From Trebouxia sp. TZW2008 (taxonomy: Eukaryota; Chlorophyta; Trebouxiophyceae; Trebouxiales; Trebouxiaceae), in the NCBI GenBank assembly GCA_002118135.1, contig BDIU01000013.1, positions 310,001-374,000 on the forward strand: 64,000 nucleotides of DNA. The letters run 5' to 3'. Positions 12,901-25,042 of the stretch are shown here, piece by piece (positions within the stretch are counted from its first letter, which is position 1; each line of letters starts with the position of its first letter). The notes beneath the pieces were generated by a model, which saw nothing but the letters and a program-made list of their open reading frames with translations, had not been told where the DNA came from and made no database searches. A program made the position numbers and the translations under genes.

Positions 12901-14422
12901 GATACATCAAAAACGCCTGCAGCGCTTTAAGCTACTCTTTCTGCCTGCATTGCCTGATTGCATGATTCAAAAGAAATGGCATAGTAGTTTGCTGAGGTAT
13001 GCTTGGACTGCTGAATCACAGTTGCATGCAGTATTAGCTGCAGCCAGCCTCATGTGATAGCATTCCCAGTCTATCTGCATGAGAATATTGAATTGCATGC
13101 CTTATTGAAGGCTAAAAAGAGAAAGAGAATTTGCACATTTTTACGCTGCGACAGAGGGATTGGCGAATCAAAGTTGCAGTGGCCTACAAATGAATGCATA
13201 GCAGTGCACAGGACTTTGCTGGCAGTGCTGCAGCACATATGCATGGCGTAATGGCTGCAGCAAACGACATTGAGTCTCTGTGAAGCACTTTGTGCCTACA
13301 GTGGCAGCAATATGCCAACCAGCAATTACCAGCAGTGGTGTATTGCCAACCGCAAGCTCCATGCATGGCAGATACAGCTCTTATGATGCAGGTCAGTGCG
13401 GCATCATGTATGCTGCTTCTGCATGAAGGGGTGCTGTTGCGCATACTTACAGCATTGCGTCTATGATCATATCTGGGCCCATAGAATTTCCTGCTGCGAG
13501 CATCCCATGCTTTCTGCATATCATATGGTACCTGCAATAGTACTGCCGCTGTGGTCATAACTCAGCACTGCATATTATATGCAAGCAACAAGATAAAAAG
13601 TTGGACAGCACAGCACAGCACAGCACAGCACAGCACAGCACAGCACACCACAGCACAGCACAGCACAGCACAGCACAGCACAGCACAGCACAGCACAGCA
13701 CAGCACAGCACAGCACAGCAAGCAGCAGCCACCAACCTTGCTGCTGTATCTTCTGAATGCTTCTGCAATGTCATCACGCTGCTGAAAGCGCAATGCTGAC
13801 AGATCAAAAAGTTCAGTCAACAGGTTGTCTGCTTGCTGTCCAGCAGAGGAATTCAAGGTGAGTGTTTCCAAAAGCTGACTCTGCTTCTCTGCGCAAAGTC
13901 GCGTCTCAGTAAGCAACCTGTATCAAGTAGGCAGAGCAGAGACATCAGGTGACCCACCAAGATAGGCTGCAGTTGCTGCTTGTAGGCAGGCGTTGCCGTG
14001 AAACTCAACGAACATTTCTGCGCGTTGGCGCAAGGGTAGAGCTGTATCTAGGAGAAGGCTAAGAAGCAGCATGTGCCTGGCAAGCAGCTCAGGAGCATCC
14101 TCATAGACCCAAACGTGGATGACTGGACTTGCCACATTGCGAATGCTGGCGCTCGCTAATATACTGGCAGAATGTCGACAGTCACACGAACCGATCTGCA
14201 ACAAGCACGCGCAACGCCATTCGTGCTTTTGCTCGCAGACTTGAACAGATCAGGCGAGTGACCTACTTGCAACAGGTTAACCGCGTCTGCTTGCATGAGC
14301 CTTTCGAACATGCTGTGCTGACCGACAGAACCGGGCAGATTGTGCAAAAGCTCAAGCACATTGATGCTCGGCGACAAACCCCACAAGTCGTGTACGTTCT
14401 CTTCGTCAAACACCTTGGCCAT
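9960..14422 (-). CDS. DNAAF3: Dynein axonemal assembly factor 3
   Basis: DNAAF3 (Chlamydomonas PF22) acts in the cytoplasm in pre-assembly of axonemal dynein arms. Nine exons in transcript order: 14267-14422, 13954-14195, 13737-13917, 13451-13531, 12558-12760, 12042-12210, 11056-11406, 10398-10664, 9960-10076 (588 residues). Family landmarks seen: HDLWGLSP near the N-terminus, VYEDAPELLARHMLLLSLL, DWDYHMRL, GTPGLDPTAGSIIHF, RDCKYNQPNRSLL, WGDMLNSPYHCFGT, NKQFTHTAVSVSEYNVT and, in the C-terminal domain, VRFHFLTGDINKVLL. Exon 7 is an Ala/Gln/Thr-rich linker of three imperfect repeats. The exon 2 donor is the weakest call: GTCACC at 13953 keeps the frame, GTGGGT at 13957 does not. Intron 3 holds a pentanucleotide array. 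The start at 14422 is 401 bp from the MSH2 start, head to head. Confidence 0.9.
13604..13721 (-). repeat. (TGTGC)n pentanucleotide array in DNAAF3 intron 3
   Basis: About 23 nearly perfect CAGCA/CACAG units on the plus strand, equal to TGCTG/TGTGC in the DNAAF3 transcript. The array begins about 16 nt downstream of the exon 3 donor at 13736. Confidence 0.95.
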
Positions 14423-14823
14423 GATCACACGTTCTGCAGTTGCAGGTAGCAGCGCCGCTTGCAGGCAATCAGCATACAAGACGCGCCGCTTCAGAAGCGC
14501 ATGAGAGGGATTACTGCTTTGAAAGCGTCGAGTGATGGCGCAGCGGTCCAACCGGCAAGGGTATGCAGTGCCGCTGACGGTCCGGTCAAGGTAGTCGAAC
14601 ACACGTTTCAGACAAGCACAGCAGGCGCAGCAGGCAAAGCACTACGTGCAGCGCGCGATTGTCCAGCGCGACGTTGCGAGCAATCGGCTTGTGGTCGCGC
14701 TACAACGCTTGACATCCTGTGCATCAGACGCGCCTTTCACTACACAGCTTTCTGTACAGGTGTCGCGTCTCCGAGCGCTGGCGATCAATAGCACAGGGTC
14801 TGCAAGCGACCAAATCGCGAATC
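14423..14823. promoter_or_regulatory. Shared divergent promoter, DNAAF3 / MSH2
   Basis: 401 bp separate the two start codons, so both promoters and 5' UTRs must lie here. I see no clear TATA box. The stretch is rich in CG dinucleotides compared with the surrounding introns. Confidence 0.5.
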
Positions 14824-17800
14824 ATGGATCCCTCTGGTGACGCGCTCGCGCCAGAGCTTGAGCTGGATGACAAAGCACAGTATGGCTTTGTTCAATGGTA
14901 CAACGCTCTACCCCAAGTAGGTCAAAGCTCAGCAGGCGACACGTGATCCCAACAGCTTTGCACTGTCATGACACCCACAACGTGACTCGCATGTGCAGGA
15001 CAAAGCGATTGTGAGGTTCTTTGACCGCAAGGTGAGCAGTCACAGCTTTGCCTCCCAGCAGGGTGCACTGCAACTCAGCCTTCAGTGACTGGGAGCTGTG
15101 CAGGGCTTCTATTCTGTCCATGGAGAGGACGCCCTTTTCATTGCTCGCCAATTCTACAAGACCACAGCTGTTGTCAAATACCTTGGCAAGCAAGACAGCG
15201 GCCTGCCAGGTCTGCTCTCTTGCTGTAACAGCCATGCTTGTCAAGCCAACCACCCCGCTGATGCCCTCCATCATGATTTGCATGAAAGGTCAGACAAGCA
15301 TTCAAGACATTTCCTGTTGGCAATGTAGGGGTGACCCTCAACCGCAGCCTATATGAGACAGTACTAAGGGAGCTGTTACTTGAAAGAGCAGAGCAGACAG
15401 TTGAGCTGTATGAAGGCTCTGGCTCTGCATGGCGAAAAGTCAGGTAGGCAGTCTGCCCGTGTCAAATCTCCAGCAAAGTGTGCCAAAAGCGATGGTCTGC
15501 TTTGCTAGTACCCCTTGACACTCTGGTGTGGGACACGGCATGTGAGATCGGCAATCGACATACCAATTCCTGCCAAGCCTGAATGTTGCGAATTTGTGTT
15601 TCACCTCAAATAGACTGTTACAATTGCCTTCAAACATAATGTTCACATGTGCAGGACGGCATCCCCTGGGAAGCTGGGGTCCTTTGAAGAGGAGCTGTAC
15701 CATAACACAGACATGGCAGACGTACCAGTTGTCATGGCAGTCTTCCTGCAGTATGTTGAGGGAGCACGAACTGTAGGAGTGGCCTATTGTGATGCAACTG
15801 GGCGTAAGCTGGGCGCCTGCCAGTTCACTGATGATGAGCACTTCTGCACTCTTGAGACTGTCCTGGTACAGCTGGGCGCTAAGGAATGTGTCTTGCCTAA
15901 GGTCAGCGCTCATATGCAGCCCATGACAAGTAACATTGTGAGTCAGGGCAAGCAATTCAAACAAGTGGGCACAGTAGAACAAGCATTGTGCTATACATTG
16001 TGGGTCATGCTTGCTACATTGTGCAAGCATAACCCTATCAGATGCACGTCAGGTCTGCAAACCTCTGAGTGTCTGTGCTGGCTAACATGTCTGATGCCTG
16101 TGCCCAGTGGTACATATAATACTGCAGGAAGCAGATGCAGGCACTCAAGCTGCTGATGCAAGCCGCATGAGCGATGTGATGGTACGATGCGGGGTCCTTG
16201 GCTCACCGCGGCCTTGTGCCATCTTAAAATAAGTACCTGGAGCAGGACTTCACATGCCTGCTGAAAATCATGTCAGAAGCCTGTGCCAATTTGAATTCAA
16301 ACACAGCTTTTCTGATTCTACAGGAAGCAGATGCAGGCTCTCAAGCTGCTGATGCAAGCCGCATGAGAGATGTGATGGTGCGATGTGGAGCCCTAGGCTC
16401 ACCACGGCCTCGTGCCATTTTCAAGACCAACAACCTGGAGCAAGACCTCACACGCTTGCTGAAGTCAGGCAATGTTGAGCAGCACAGGGATGTGCTGGAG
16501 CGCAAGCTTGCCTCTGCTGCCCTTGCTGGTAAGGATCCACTCCTCCTTGTACTTCAGTTGCTTGTTTTCACGTCAGATTGTCACGGTTTCAAATGAAAAG
16601 TTGATGAAAGACCTTAGCAGCACGTCAGCAATAATAGGGCCTTTGCATGATCTCAGCATGCGAATGTCCTCTTAAATGGACATGCGTTGGCTGAGGGACA
16701 GATCAGCTGGCTTGGCAGGGCTGCAGCTTGCAGCTCACAGGGGTGATGTCATACTTTGACTTGCATACATGCTCGCCTCTGCGTACATGCTACTGCATAG
16801 CTTGCGCGCGGCAGCATAGCATCAGGATTGTCTAAGGAGTCGATCGTGTGGCCTTCTTTTCAAAAGAGTCCCTGTCCAACATGATGAGCACAACCTGATA
16901 TGTTTATAACACCACCCTTTGCAGCAGCATCAGCCAAAACAAACTCAGTATATCTCCACAGCAGAATGTATCTGCTGATGCAGGTGTAATGGCTTTCAGT
17001 GAGGTTTTGGCAGATGTTGGCAATCATGGCAAATACACCCTGTCTTTGTATGATGTGGGCCGCTTCATGCGCCTAGATACTGCAGTCCAGTGAGCGCTCA
17101 ATATCATGAAGACCAAGTGTCATGCCCAATGACGTGCTAGCAGAATGATGTGCTGTTGCAGGTGTGATGGCCTTCAGCGAGGTTTTGGCAGATGTCGGCA
17201 ATCATGGGAAGTACAGCCTGTCTCTGTATGATGTGGGCCGCTTCATGCGCCTAGATGCTGCAGCACAGCGAGCCCTCAATGTCATGAAGACCAAATTCGA
17301 TGCCAATGACAACTTCAGTCTGTATGGCTTGATGAGCAGGGCTAGGACCAGCATGGGCAAGCGCCTTCTCAAGGTAAATGTGCAGCCTGTATTCTCAGTG
17401 AATCATGATAGTCTCCATTTCACTGGTTGATGCTGTAAAGTACTTGCCTATTGCTCACTGCATATTGAGTACTATGCATGGTTTTTCACTGCTGTGTTCA
17501 TGCTGGATTAGACTGCATCCACACAGACTGTCATTATACAATATGCTGCGCTGTAAGTGCAAGCTGTTGCACAATGCTTGGGGATTTTTGGCACATTGAC
17601 TGAAGTCTTTCATGTACAATGCAAGCCATGTGAACACACCTATGACCTTGGCAAGACTTTGCTGCTTTGGCATCAGCAGCAAAAGCTGCAATCTTGGGGG
17701 CAGGTGTGCATAGCTCTGCCATGCACAAGCCTCATGTGGTGTTGCTCCTATCACATACAAGTAATCCATGCTCAGATGCCTGACAATGTCTGCCTGGGGC

Positions 17801-20800
17801 ACTTATGCAGCCACATGCCAACAAATTCTGAGGCCCAATCAAGCTTCCTTTGGTGGTTGTGCAGGCTTGTCCTGCTTATCTGCCTTCTGATGTTTTTTAG
17901 GTTTGGCTGAAGCAGCCGCTAGTGGACCTTACAGAAATCACTGTCAGGCATGACATTGTAGAAACCTTCACAAGCGACCCATCTCTCAGAGAGAGCCTCA
18001 GAGATCAACACCTCAGAGGTGTGACATTACTTGCGCTTACTGCTGCTAGCATCTGCTTGTGCTGTGTTGCTGACAAACGTATCTCAGCAACTCGCTTGTG
18101 CTGACTCTCTGTTGCTTGGGTGACTTGCACTTGCTACCTGCTTTTGCTGCTGCAAACATTCAGCTTTCTTGTCAGGAGTTGTTATGCTCATTGCGCATGC
18201 TCACTGGCTGATGCTCTGGCAGGCATGCCTGATGTGGAGCGGCTGACGCGCAAGCTGGAGAGACGTAAGTGCAGCCTGTCAGACCTGTGCCAGCTGTACA
18301 GGGCCAGCAGCAAACTGCCCATGATCAAAAATGCGCTTTTGAATCATCCAGGACCACACGCTGACCTCCTCAAGACCAGGTAAGCAACCAAGGATTGTTT
18401 CTCCCAAAGCCGCATTGGCTGAATCTTCTTGATGCTTGGTAGTAGGGCAATTTGAGATGTGCTGAATGGTCCCTGACTGGCATGCTTTTCATGCTTGTGT
18501 CATTTCCTTTGATAAACCTCCTGTTAGGTCTTCAAAACATTCAAGTCTGCTATCTGATCAATGACTGACTGATTGACTGGCTTGGCTTGAGCTCACTGGG
18601 TGTGTTTGCTGCAGGTATGCAGATGTGTTGGCAGAGTATCATGATGAAGACCACCTGGTCAAGTTTGAGGAGCTTCTGGAAGCAGCTGTGGACCTGGATA
18701 AGATCCCTGATGAGTACCTCATCTGCGCATCATATGATGCAGGCTTGCAGGTACACTCCACCGACATGCGGTAGTGACAACAACGACTCAGCTTGTGGTT
18801 GTTCGACCCAACATTGTTGTTGCTTGCACATTGCCACGGAAGTGGCAGCCTCAAGCATTGCGCCAACAGCTTTTTTGAAGTCAAAGCAGCACTCAATCTT
18901 GCTCAAATGCTTGCATATCGCACCTCCCGTTACCATTAGTTTTATTCCAATATGAGAACAGTGCCAGGCGTTGCCTGTTGATGCTTGTACATCAACAGGG
19001 CCTCTTGCTGTTGTGTGAGTTGTTAACAGCTGTGATGCTGTGACCGGCCTGCATGCAAAGCTAATGGACCCATTGTGACAAGCATGAAGTGAAGCAGACA
19101 ATGCAATGCCAGAACAGTATGAGCTGAATGTGGAAATTACATGTGCAGGAAGTGCGGGTAGAGAAAGAAGCTATTGAGAAAAGAATAGACGAGCTGGCTC
19201 AAGATGCAGCAGGTTTGCTTGTGTCAGCTTGTTGCAGTGCCTGCGCCAACATATTTGTACTTCTATTGCAATGGATTGCGGGTTGCAAATTGAGGGTGAT
19301 CATGCATGTCAATGACAGTCTCTTATCAACGACTGCAAGTCTGTCAAATACACACTGTCAAACAAGCAGAGCTCATGTGCTCTAGCTCTTGTTCATGATG
19401 TACCAGTATGATAACAATCAATTGCTGTCTGTCATATCACCAGGCATGAGTGTACATCAGACATTACTCTATCAAATTGACATGCTGGGTAGCATTGCAT
19501 GAAGTCACATGCTGCCCCAGCCATCACCTACCAAGGAAAGGCTGCATAACATTCTTCACGTCTGTTTGTCAAAGTCCTATTGAATAAGGGTTTTCTGCAA
19601 CTTCTGCATTGCTCATGTGTAGGAGATTTGGGCTTGATCTTGGACAAGACAGTGAAGCTGGAATGGCATAGAACCAACAACACACGCACACGGTGCCTGC
19701 GCATCACACAAAAGGTGCAGCCTGCGCTGACTGTGCTTCGTCAAGGCCTCACGTGGCGGGCTTCTGTATGATGCCCAGACAAGTCTGCATGCTTGCAGTT
19801 CATTGCTGCCTGTGCTGTATTTTAGGCCAAATACAAGCTGGCCTGTTTCCACTGCAAAGCAGCATGCCACAACTGTGATGCATGGCAGACCTTGGCATGA
19901 TTTTCCAGAAGTGTCTGCATGCTTGCCTACTGCCATTATGTTCATAAATGACTGTGCTGTGCTTGAGGTCTCAAATGCAAGCCGGCTGCATAGCAGCATG
20001 CCACAATTGTGCTGTATGGCAAACCTTGGCCTCATGCTCAAGTGTGTCTGCAAGCGCGCCTGCTGCTACCATGTTCAGTAGGTCAAGGTCCGTGGTCTTA
20101 GAACCTAGAGAGAGAGAGAACCTAGAGAGAACCTACACTTGCCACTTGCCGTTTTGATCATCTTGTACTCATGACTGCATCTGCTTTAATCTCATGCTTT
20201 AATCTCATGCAGAAAAACTCCTGGCCATTGCTGTACTGAGCTGCCTTGGCAGATGCATGCACACAGCAATTTACTTAATTGCTCATGAGATGTTGGTCAA
20301 AATGAAGTCAATTCTCATACAAAGTTCTGAGCGCTCTTGACAGGAGGAGAAGTTAGTGAGGAAGAAGCTGCAAGCCAAGTACATGATTCTAGAGACACGC
20401 AAGGATGGTACCAAGTTCACCAACAGACCCATGAGGGAAGCTGCTGAGCGGTTGCTGAATCTAGCAGGGCAGTATGATGACATGCAGAAGCAGCTAGTAG
20501 AGCAGGTGCTTGCTGACTCATCACAGCTCTCTGCCATGCAACAGTGGATGATTACATCACGCAGTGCATCTTACACACGCATTACCAGCTAATGAAGGAT
20601 GCCAGTGTATGCAAGCAAGTTCGCTGAGCCTTCACTAGTATATATATGGCTTTGGTTGTCAGACAGACCTGCAGCAATTGTTGTCCAGCAATGCTGCTGC
20701 TATCAGCTCATTGTCATAGCAAGCCTAGAGTTTTTGACATGACACTTCTGCATGTCAGCTTTCAGATTTAACAGAGCCTTGACCAACACCAGTCCCCTCA

Positions 20801-23800
20801 CAGTGCTGTTGAGGAAACACACTTAACTCTGCTGTGTTCTGCCTGTCAGGTGGTTGGGGTCGCACACACTTTTGTGGAGGTATGGGAAGGTGTGGCAGCC
20901 CTACTGGCAGAGATGGATGTCTTGCTAGGATTTGCTGAAGTGGCAGTGAATGCACCCACGCCCTACATTCGGCCTGTCATGCTGTCTGCTGATGATGGCG
21001 AGCTGAAACTGGTCGGCTGCAGGTCAGCCCTCTATAAGAAGATTACAATGTCTCCTGTACTAGCACAGGTGCTACATATGTGTGGCCCACAGCATGTCTC
21101 GCTAAGCCGGACAGGTTTGTATAGTTCAGTCTGTGATGTATAGAATATGTCCTGCCTGTCGTAAACACGTGTCTTGGTATAAATGTTCGCACAACAGACA
21201 GCTACTCAACTCCATTTACTTGCATAATGTATGGCTGCTAGAACGTCACATTGATTGCAGGTGTGGACCGGATGCTGACCACAATCACTGATGTGTAGCA
21301 TCATGGTGTATACCAACAATCAGTGTGCAGTCTTGGCAGCCATACGACTTGCAAGCAGATCGGAAATTAGCGTGTCAAGATCTTGAGCATTGCAGATCAC
21401 CAGTATTGTGCAGTTTCATGGCGCACATATCTGCTGTGTGTTACAGTCAAACATTGCATCTATCTTTCTGCGGCAGGCATCCATGTGTTGAGGCTCAAGA
21501 AGGCGTGGAGTTCATTAAGAACGACTGCTGCATGGTGCGAGGCGAGTCATGGTTCCAGATCATCACTGGCCCAAATATGGGTGGCAAGTCCACTTACATT
21601 AGACAGGCGAGTTGAATAGCATGATAGTGTGAGCTTGTCTCCAAGAGCATGTAAACACTGCTGCATGCTGCAAGGCAAGTCATGGCATCAGATTGACAAT
21701 GGCCCCAGTATGGGTGGCAAGTGCACTTACATCAGACAGGTGAGCCAAATAGCATGATAGCATAAGCTTGGCTTCAAGAGCATGTACAGATTGCTGCATG
21801 GTTCAATGCAAGTCCTGGTCACCGATCGTTACTGGTCCTGACATTAGGGCAAACCCATTGACATCAGACAGGTGAGTTAAATAGCATGGTGGCATAAGCT
21901 TGGCTTCAAGTTCACTTACATCTGACAGGTCAGTCGGAAGCAAGCTGATCACATGACTTGGCTTGGAGTGCATATGTACACTTGTGTCGTGCATCATGCA
22001 TGCTTTGCAACATGATGTCACCCTGACCTACCCTGACTGACCCTGACCTTTGCATCATGCATTTTGCCTTCAGAGTTGTCTTTGCCTAATGGCAGAAGCA
22101 GTAGATGCTGACTGGTCTCATCATATCAAGCAAGATGGTCAAGGCGGCAAATACGAGACTGCTTGCAAAGCTCAACACGTATACTGAGCTCAGTGTCTAC
22201 ACCTGTCTAGCCCGTCAAGTATACAGTTGTACTATAGCAAGGTAGGAGCAGGGTCGTCATCACACTACATGCCACTTTATCAAGCACTGACAAGAAGTGC
22301 AAGTTGTACAAGTCAAGCTTGCTGGTGCAGGACACAATGTTGGCAGTTCTGGCAACAAATGCTATTGATGCACAGCTGGCTTCCTGTTGCATACCTGTGC
22401 TGTGTCGGAAACTGAGTTCAATCTTTTCAAGTTTGACAGTAGCTGCCAAGATGAGCTGATAAGGCAGTCCACAGCAGTGTCCATAAGTTGAACATTAGAC
22501 GTCCATTCTGTGATGCTCAAAACAAGCCAGCCTGGCGAGACAAGACTGATGCCACACACAAGTAGCAATCTTGCTGGCAAGTGTAATCATTACTATTAAC
22601 ATGGCAGCAGTTTGTACTAAGCTGCAAGAGCACCAGCTCAGCGTCACAAGCAGAACACCAGGTTCAAGCAAGATTGTGGCAAGTTGGATTGGCAAACAAT
22701 TGCTGGCAATGCAGGTTGGGGTGAATGTGCTGATGGCCCAGGTTGGCTGCTTTGTGCCGTGCGATGAGGCCAGGATTGCAATCAGGGACTGTATCTTTGC
22801 CCGAGTAGGGGCTGGGGACTGCCAGTTGCGGGGCGTTTCCACATTCATGGCTGAGATGCTGGAAACAGCTGCCATCCTCAAGGTTTGGCCACCTGAGTCA
22901 CAAATTCTGTAAAGAGCCCTGGTGTCGATTGCCTGGGTATTGTTGGGGTAGGCGACAGCCCTTTGTTAGCAATGTCAGCTTCTTTTGGGCTTGCAGGTCA
23001 TTCGCAACAGCTGCAATAGCATAGAATATACGTACTGCCACATCTGAAGTGTGTTGGCCTCATTGGCTACTGAGTGCGTGCATGGGCAGTGACGATGGAG
23101 GTGCCATGCATGTGTGATACCCTTGCCTCTTGAACAGATGTTGCTGTCACCCAGACTGCATACAACGCTGCACAAGAAAGGGCGTATCATGCGCTCATCT
23201 GTTGGCGTACACACTCTTAGTGTGAGCGCTAATACACTGGACAGTGCAATCTCAGAGCTATAGAGAGTGAGTGAGCTGGAAACTGACAGGTCTATGTGTA
23301 GAAAAGAGCAGTATCTATCAGCCTTCAATTCTGAACTCATGGATCTGTTTTTGACCACACCTGCCACTGTGTGCACAGGGAGCAACTTCAAGGTCTTTAG
23401 TCATCATTGATGAGTTGGGCAGAGGTACTTCCACCTATGATGGCTTTGGGCTTGCTTGGGCAATTTCAGAGCACCTCATGGAGAGCATTGGCTGCACCAC
23501 CTTGTTTGCTACCCACTTTCATGAGCTCACTGCCCTCAAGGTTGGTTAAGGCACTTTGCTTGGTCTTGACTGTTGTGCTCAGGAATGTGCTGGCTAGTGT
23601 CTGCACAAGCTTTGGAAAGCAATCAAGCGTCAACGCTGCGGCCAGACATCTATGGCTGGTGTTGGCTCTGTACAGCGTTCAGCCCCATACACTGTGCGAC
23701 ATTTTGTGCCTTTTCGACTGTTGCGCATGAAGTGCAGCAAGGGTATTTGAAGCTGTGGGATGGAGAGCTTCAAATCTACCGTGTACAGTGTGATATGAAG

Positions 23801-24570
23801 CAACAACACACACCAGCAAGGCATGCAAACCTTTTCCATTTGTCTGCATGTGACTACTGAGTCACCGTCGTCTGTGTGCAGGGTCCTGTGGGTGTTGCAA
23901 ATCTACATGTAGAAACCGCAATAGATGCAGCTTCTGGCAAGCTGACGATGCTGTATCAAGTAAGCCCGGGTGCATGTGATCAGTCCTTTGGGATCCATGT
24001 GGCCGAGTTTGCCAACTTCCCGCCAGAAGTGGTGCAGCTTGCCAAGGAGCGCGCTGCTGAGCTGGAAGACTTCTCAACACCCATGCTAGCAATAGCAGTG
24101 AGCCCTTCTACACTCCCTTCTTATCAATGCAGTTCTCAACACCCATGATGGCGATAGCAATATGTACTGCTGCGTTCACTGGCAATTTGTCATTATCAGC
24201 ACTATCATTGTGGCTAATGTCAGTGTCACGGATTGAGATGTATGATGTCAAGTCTGGCGAGTCCCTGCACTGACGCTTGCAGGCACCTGTGGTCATGACA
24301 CTTGAGTCATGTCAGCTGAGTGACATTGCAACTGTGCAGGACGGGAATCAACCATCTGCCAAAAGGCAGAAGGTTGACAGTCTGAGTAATGAGGAGAGTA
24401 AAGCGCATGCGAGAGCACGCACCTTCCTCAAGGACTTTGCAGCTATCCCGTTAGCATCCATTGGGCCTGAAGCAGGCGTGCAGCAGGCAAAGCAGCTGTA
24501 TGCTCAGCTACAACAAGATGCAGGCAGTATGCCTGCGTTGCATCGCTTACTGGCTGTCAACACTGGTTGA
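14824..24570 (+). CDS. MSH2: DNA mismatch repair protein MSH2
   Basis: MutS homologue that pairs with MSH6 or MSH3 to recognise mismatches in the nucleus. Nineteen exons, phase-consistent throughout, give 958 residues (Arabidopsis about 937): 14824-14916, 14999-15031, 15104-15209, 15329-15443, 15655-15901, 16324-16528, 17162-17373, 17901-18018, 18223-18379, 18615-18750, 19149-19212, 19623-19714, 20344-20505, 20850-21022, 21477-21606, 22715-22882, 23379-23540, 23882-24097, 24283-24570. Visible in order: N-terminal [19 protein letters not shown], connector GAKECVLPK, lever/clamp with [12 protein letters not shown], Walker A GPNMGGKS (669-676), [19 protein letters not shown], Walker [17 protein letters not shown] (744-759), signature [11 protein letters not shown], and [15 protein letters not shown]. 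Exon 15 ends at a GC donor (CAG|GCGAGT). Introns contain decayed copies of exons 6, 7, 15 and 18. Confidence 0.96.
16121..16275 (+). repeat. Decayed copy of MSH2 exon 6 (5' part)
   Basis: The acceptor CTGCAG and the first ~145 bp of exon 6 (starts 16324) recur 196 bp upstream at 16128-16272. The copy reads SQAADASRM but hits a TAA where the exon reads FKTN, and then loses similarity. Confidence 0.9.
16960..17132 (+). repeat. Decayed copy of MSH2 exon 7 (5' part)
   Basis: The text AGCAGAATG..TGCAG and the first ~148 bp of exon 7 (starts 17162) recur at 16984-17131. The copy keeps [10 protein letters not shown] and [10 protein letters not shown], but the CGA codon of the exon is TGA here and one base is inserted near ATGCCCAATGAC. 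Confidence 0.92.
19842..20070 (+). repeat. ~137-bp intronic tandem repeat, two units (MSH2 intron 12)
   Basis: AGCAGCATGCCACAA with downstream ATGGCA.ACCTTGG and GTGTCTGCA recurs at about 19858 and 19995. It is not derived from a recognisable exon. A CTAGAGAGA cluster follows at 20100-20130. Confidence 0.75.
21640..21935 (+). repeat. Decayed copies of MSH2 exon 15 (Walker A exon)
   Basis: The last ~90 bp of exon 15 plus donor recur at about 21650-21739 and 21781-21870, with a short third piece near 21905-21930; spacing is 131-133 bp. Copy 2 reads [14 protein letters not shown] and has a GT donor (CAG|GTGAGC), unlike the parent exon, which has GC. Copy 3 has lost the P-loop text. Confidence 0.9.
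24132..24165 (+). repeat. Short copy of the MSH2 exon 18 end
   Basis: TTCTCAACACCCATG..GCAATAGCA at 24071-24097 recurs 61 bp downstream. The donor GT of the parent has become AT in the copy. Confidence 0.75.
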
Positions 24571-25042
24571 AGGCCCAAGTCTGTGCGAGTATGAACGAAT
24601 AGTTGAGGTGGCCCCAACAGTGCTCTGGAGTCCACTGCAAATGAATGACGCTGCCAATGCCCAATTTGAACGAATCAGTGCGCTCAAGTATTGTCAAGGT
24701 CCCTTTGGTAAGTGTTGACTGCAGTCCAAACAGGGTAAATTCTGAAACTGTGACAAGTCTGCCTATACTCAAGCAGTGACATTGCTGACATGCTAGCTGG
24801 TCAACATCTGAAAAAGGCCAGCTATACTTTGTTTGTTTTGCTAAGATGCACATCTTAATTGCAGCACAAGCGACGCAAAGCTGCTAAAGCCAATGCCAAG
24901 AGTCATAACGCATACATGGTTTCGGAGCGAGGTGAGGTTTGCTTTTGCTATGCGAAGCCCAATGCGAAGCCCGTTTTGGGTCGCTGTGGACGCTATTTTG
25001 ACGTGACCATTCACATAGCGGGGTGCCTTGGCAATCTCCCAC
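24571..25042. other. Intergenic, 472 bp, MSH2 to the hydrolase gene
   Basis: Head-to-tail spacer holding the MSH2 3' UTR and the promoter of the next gene. A GCGAAGCCC direct repeat occurs near 24950-24970. No gene seen. Confidence 0.5.

Noticed and set aside
13551..13916. Cys/Ala/Leu-rich open frames through the CACAG array
   Set aside because: They are read-through of the pentanucleotide repeat; the real coding part is DNAAF3 exon 3 (13737-13917).
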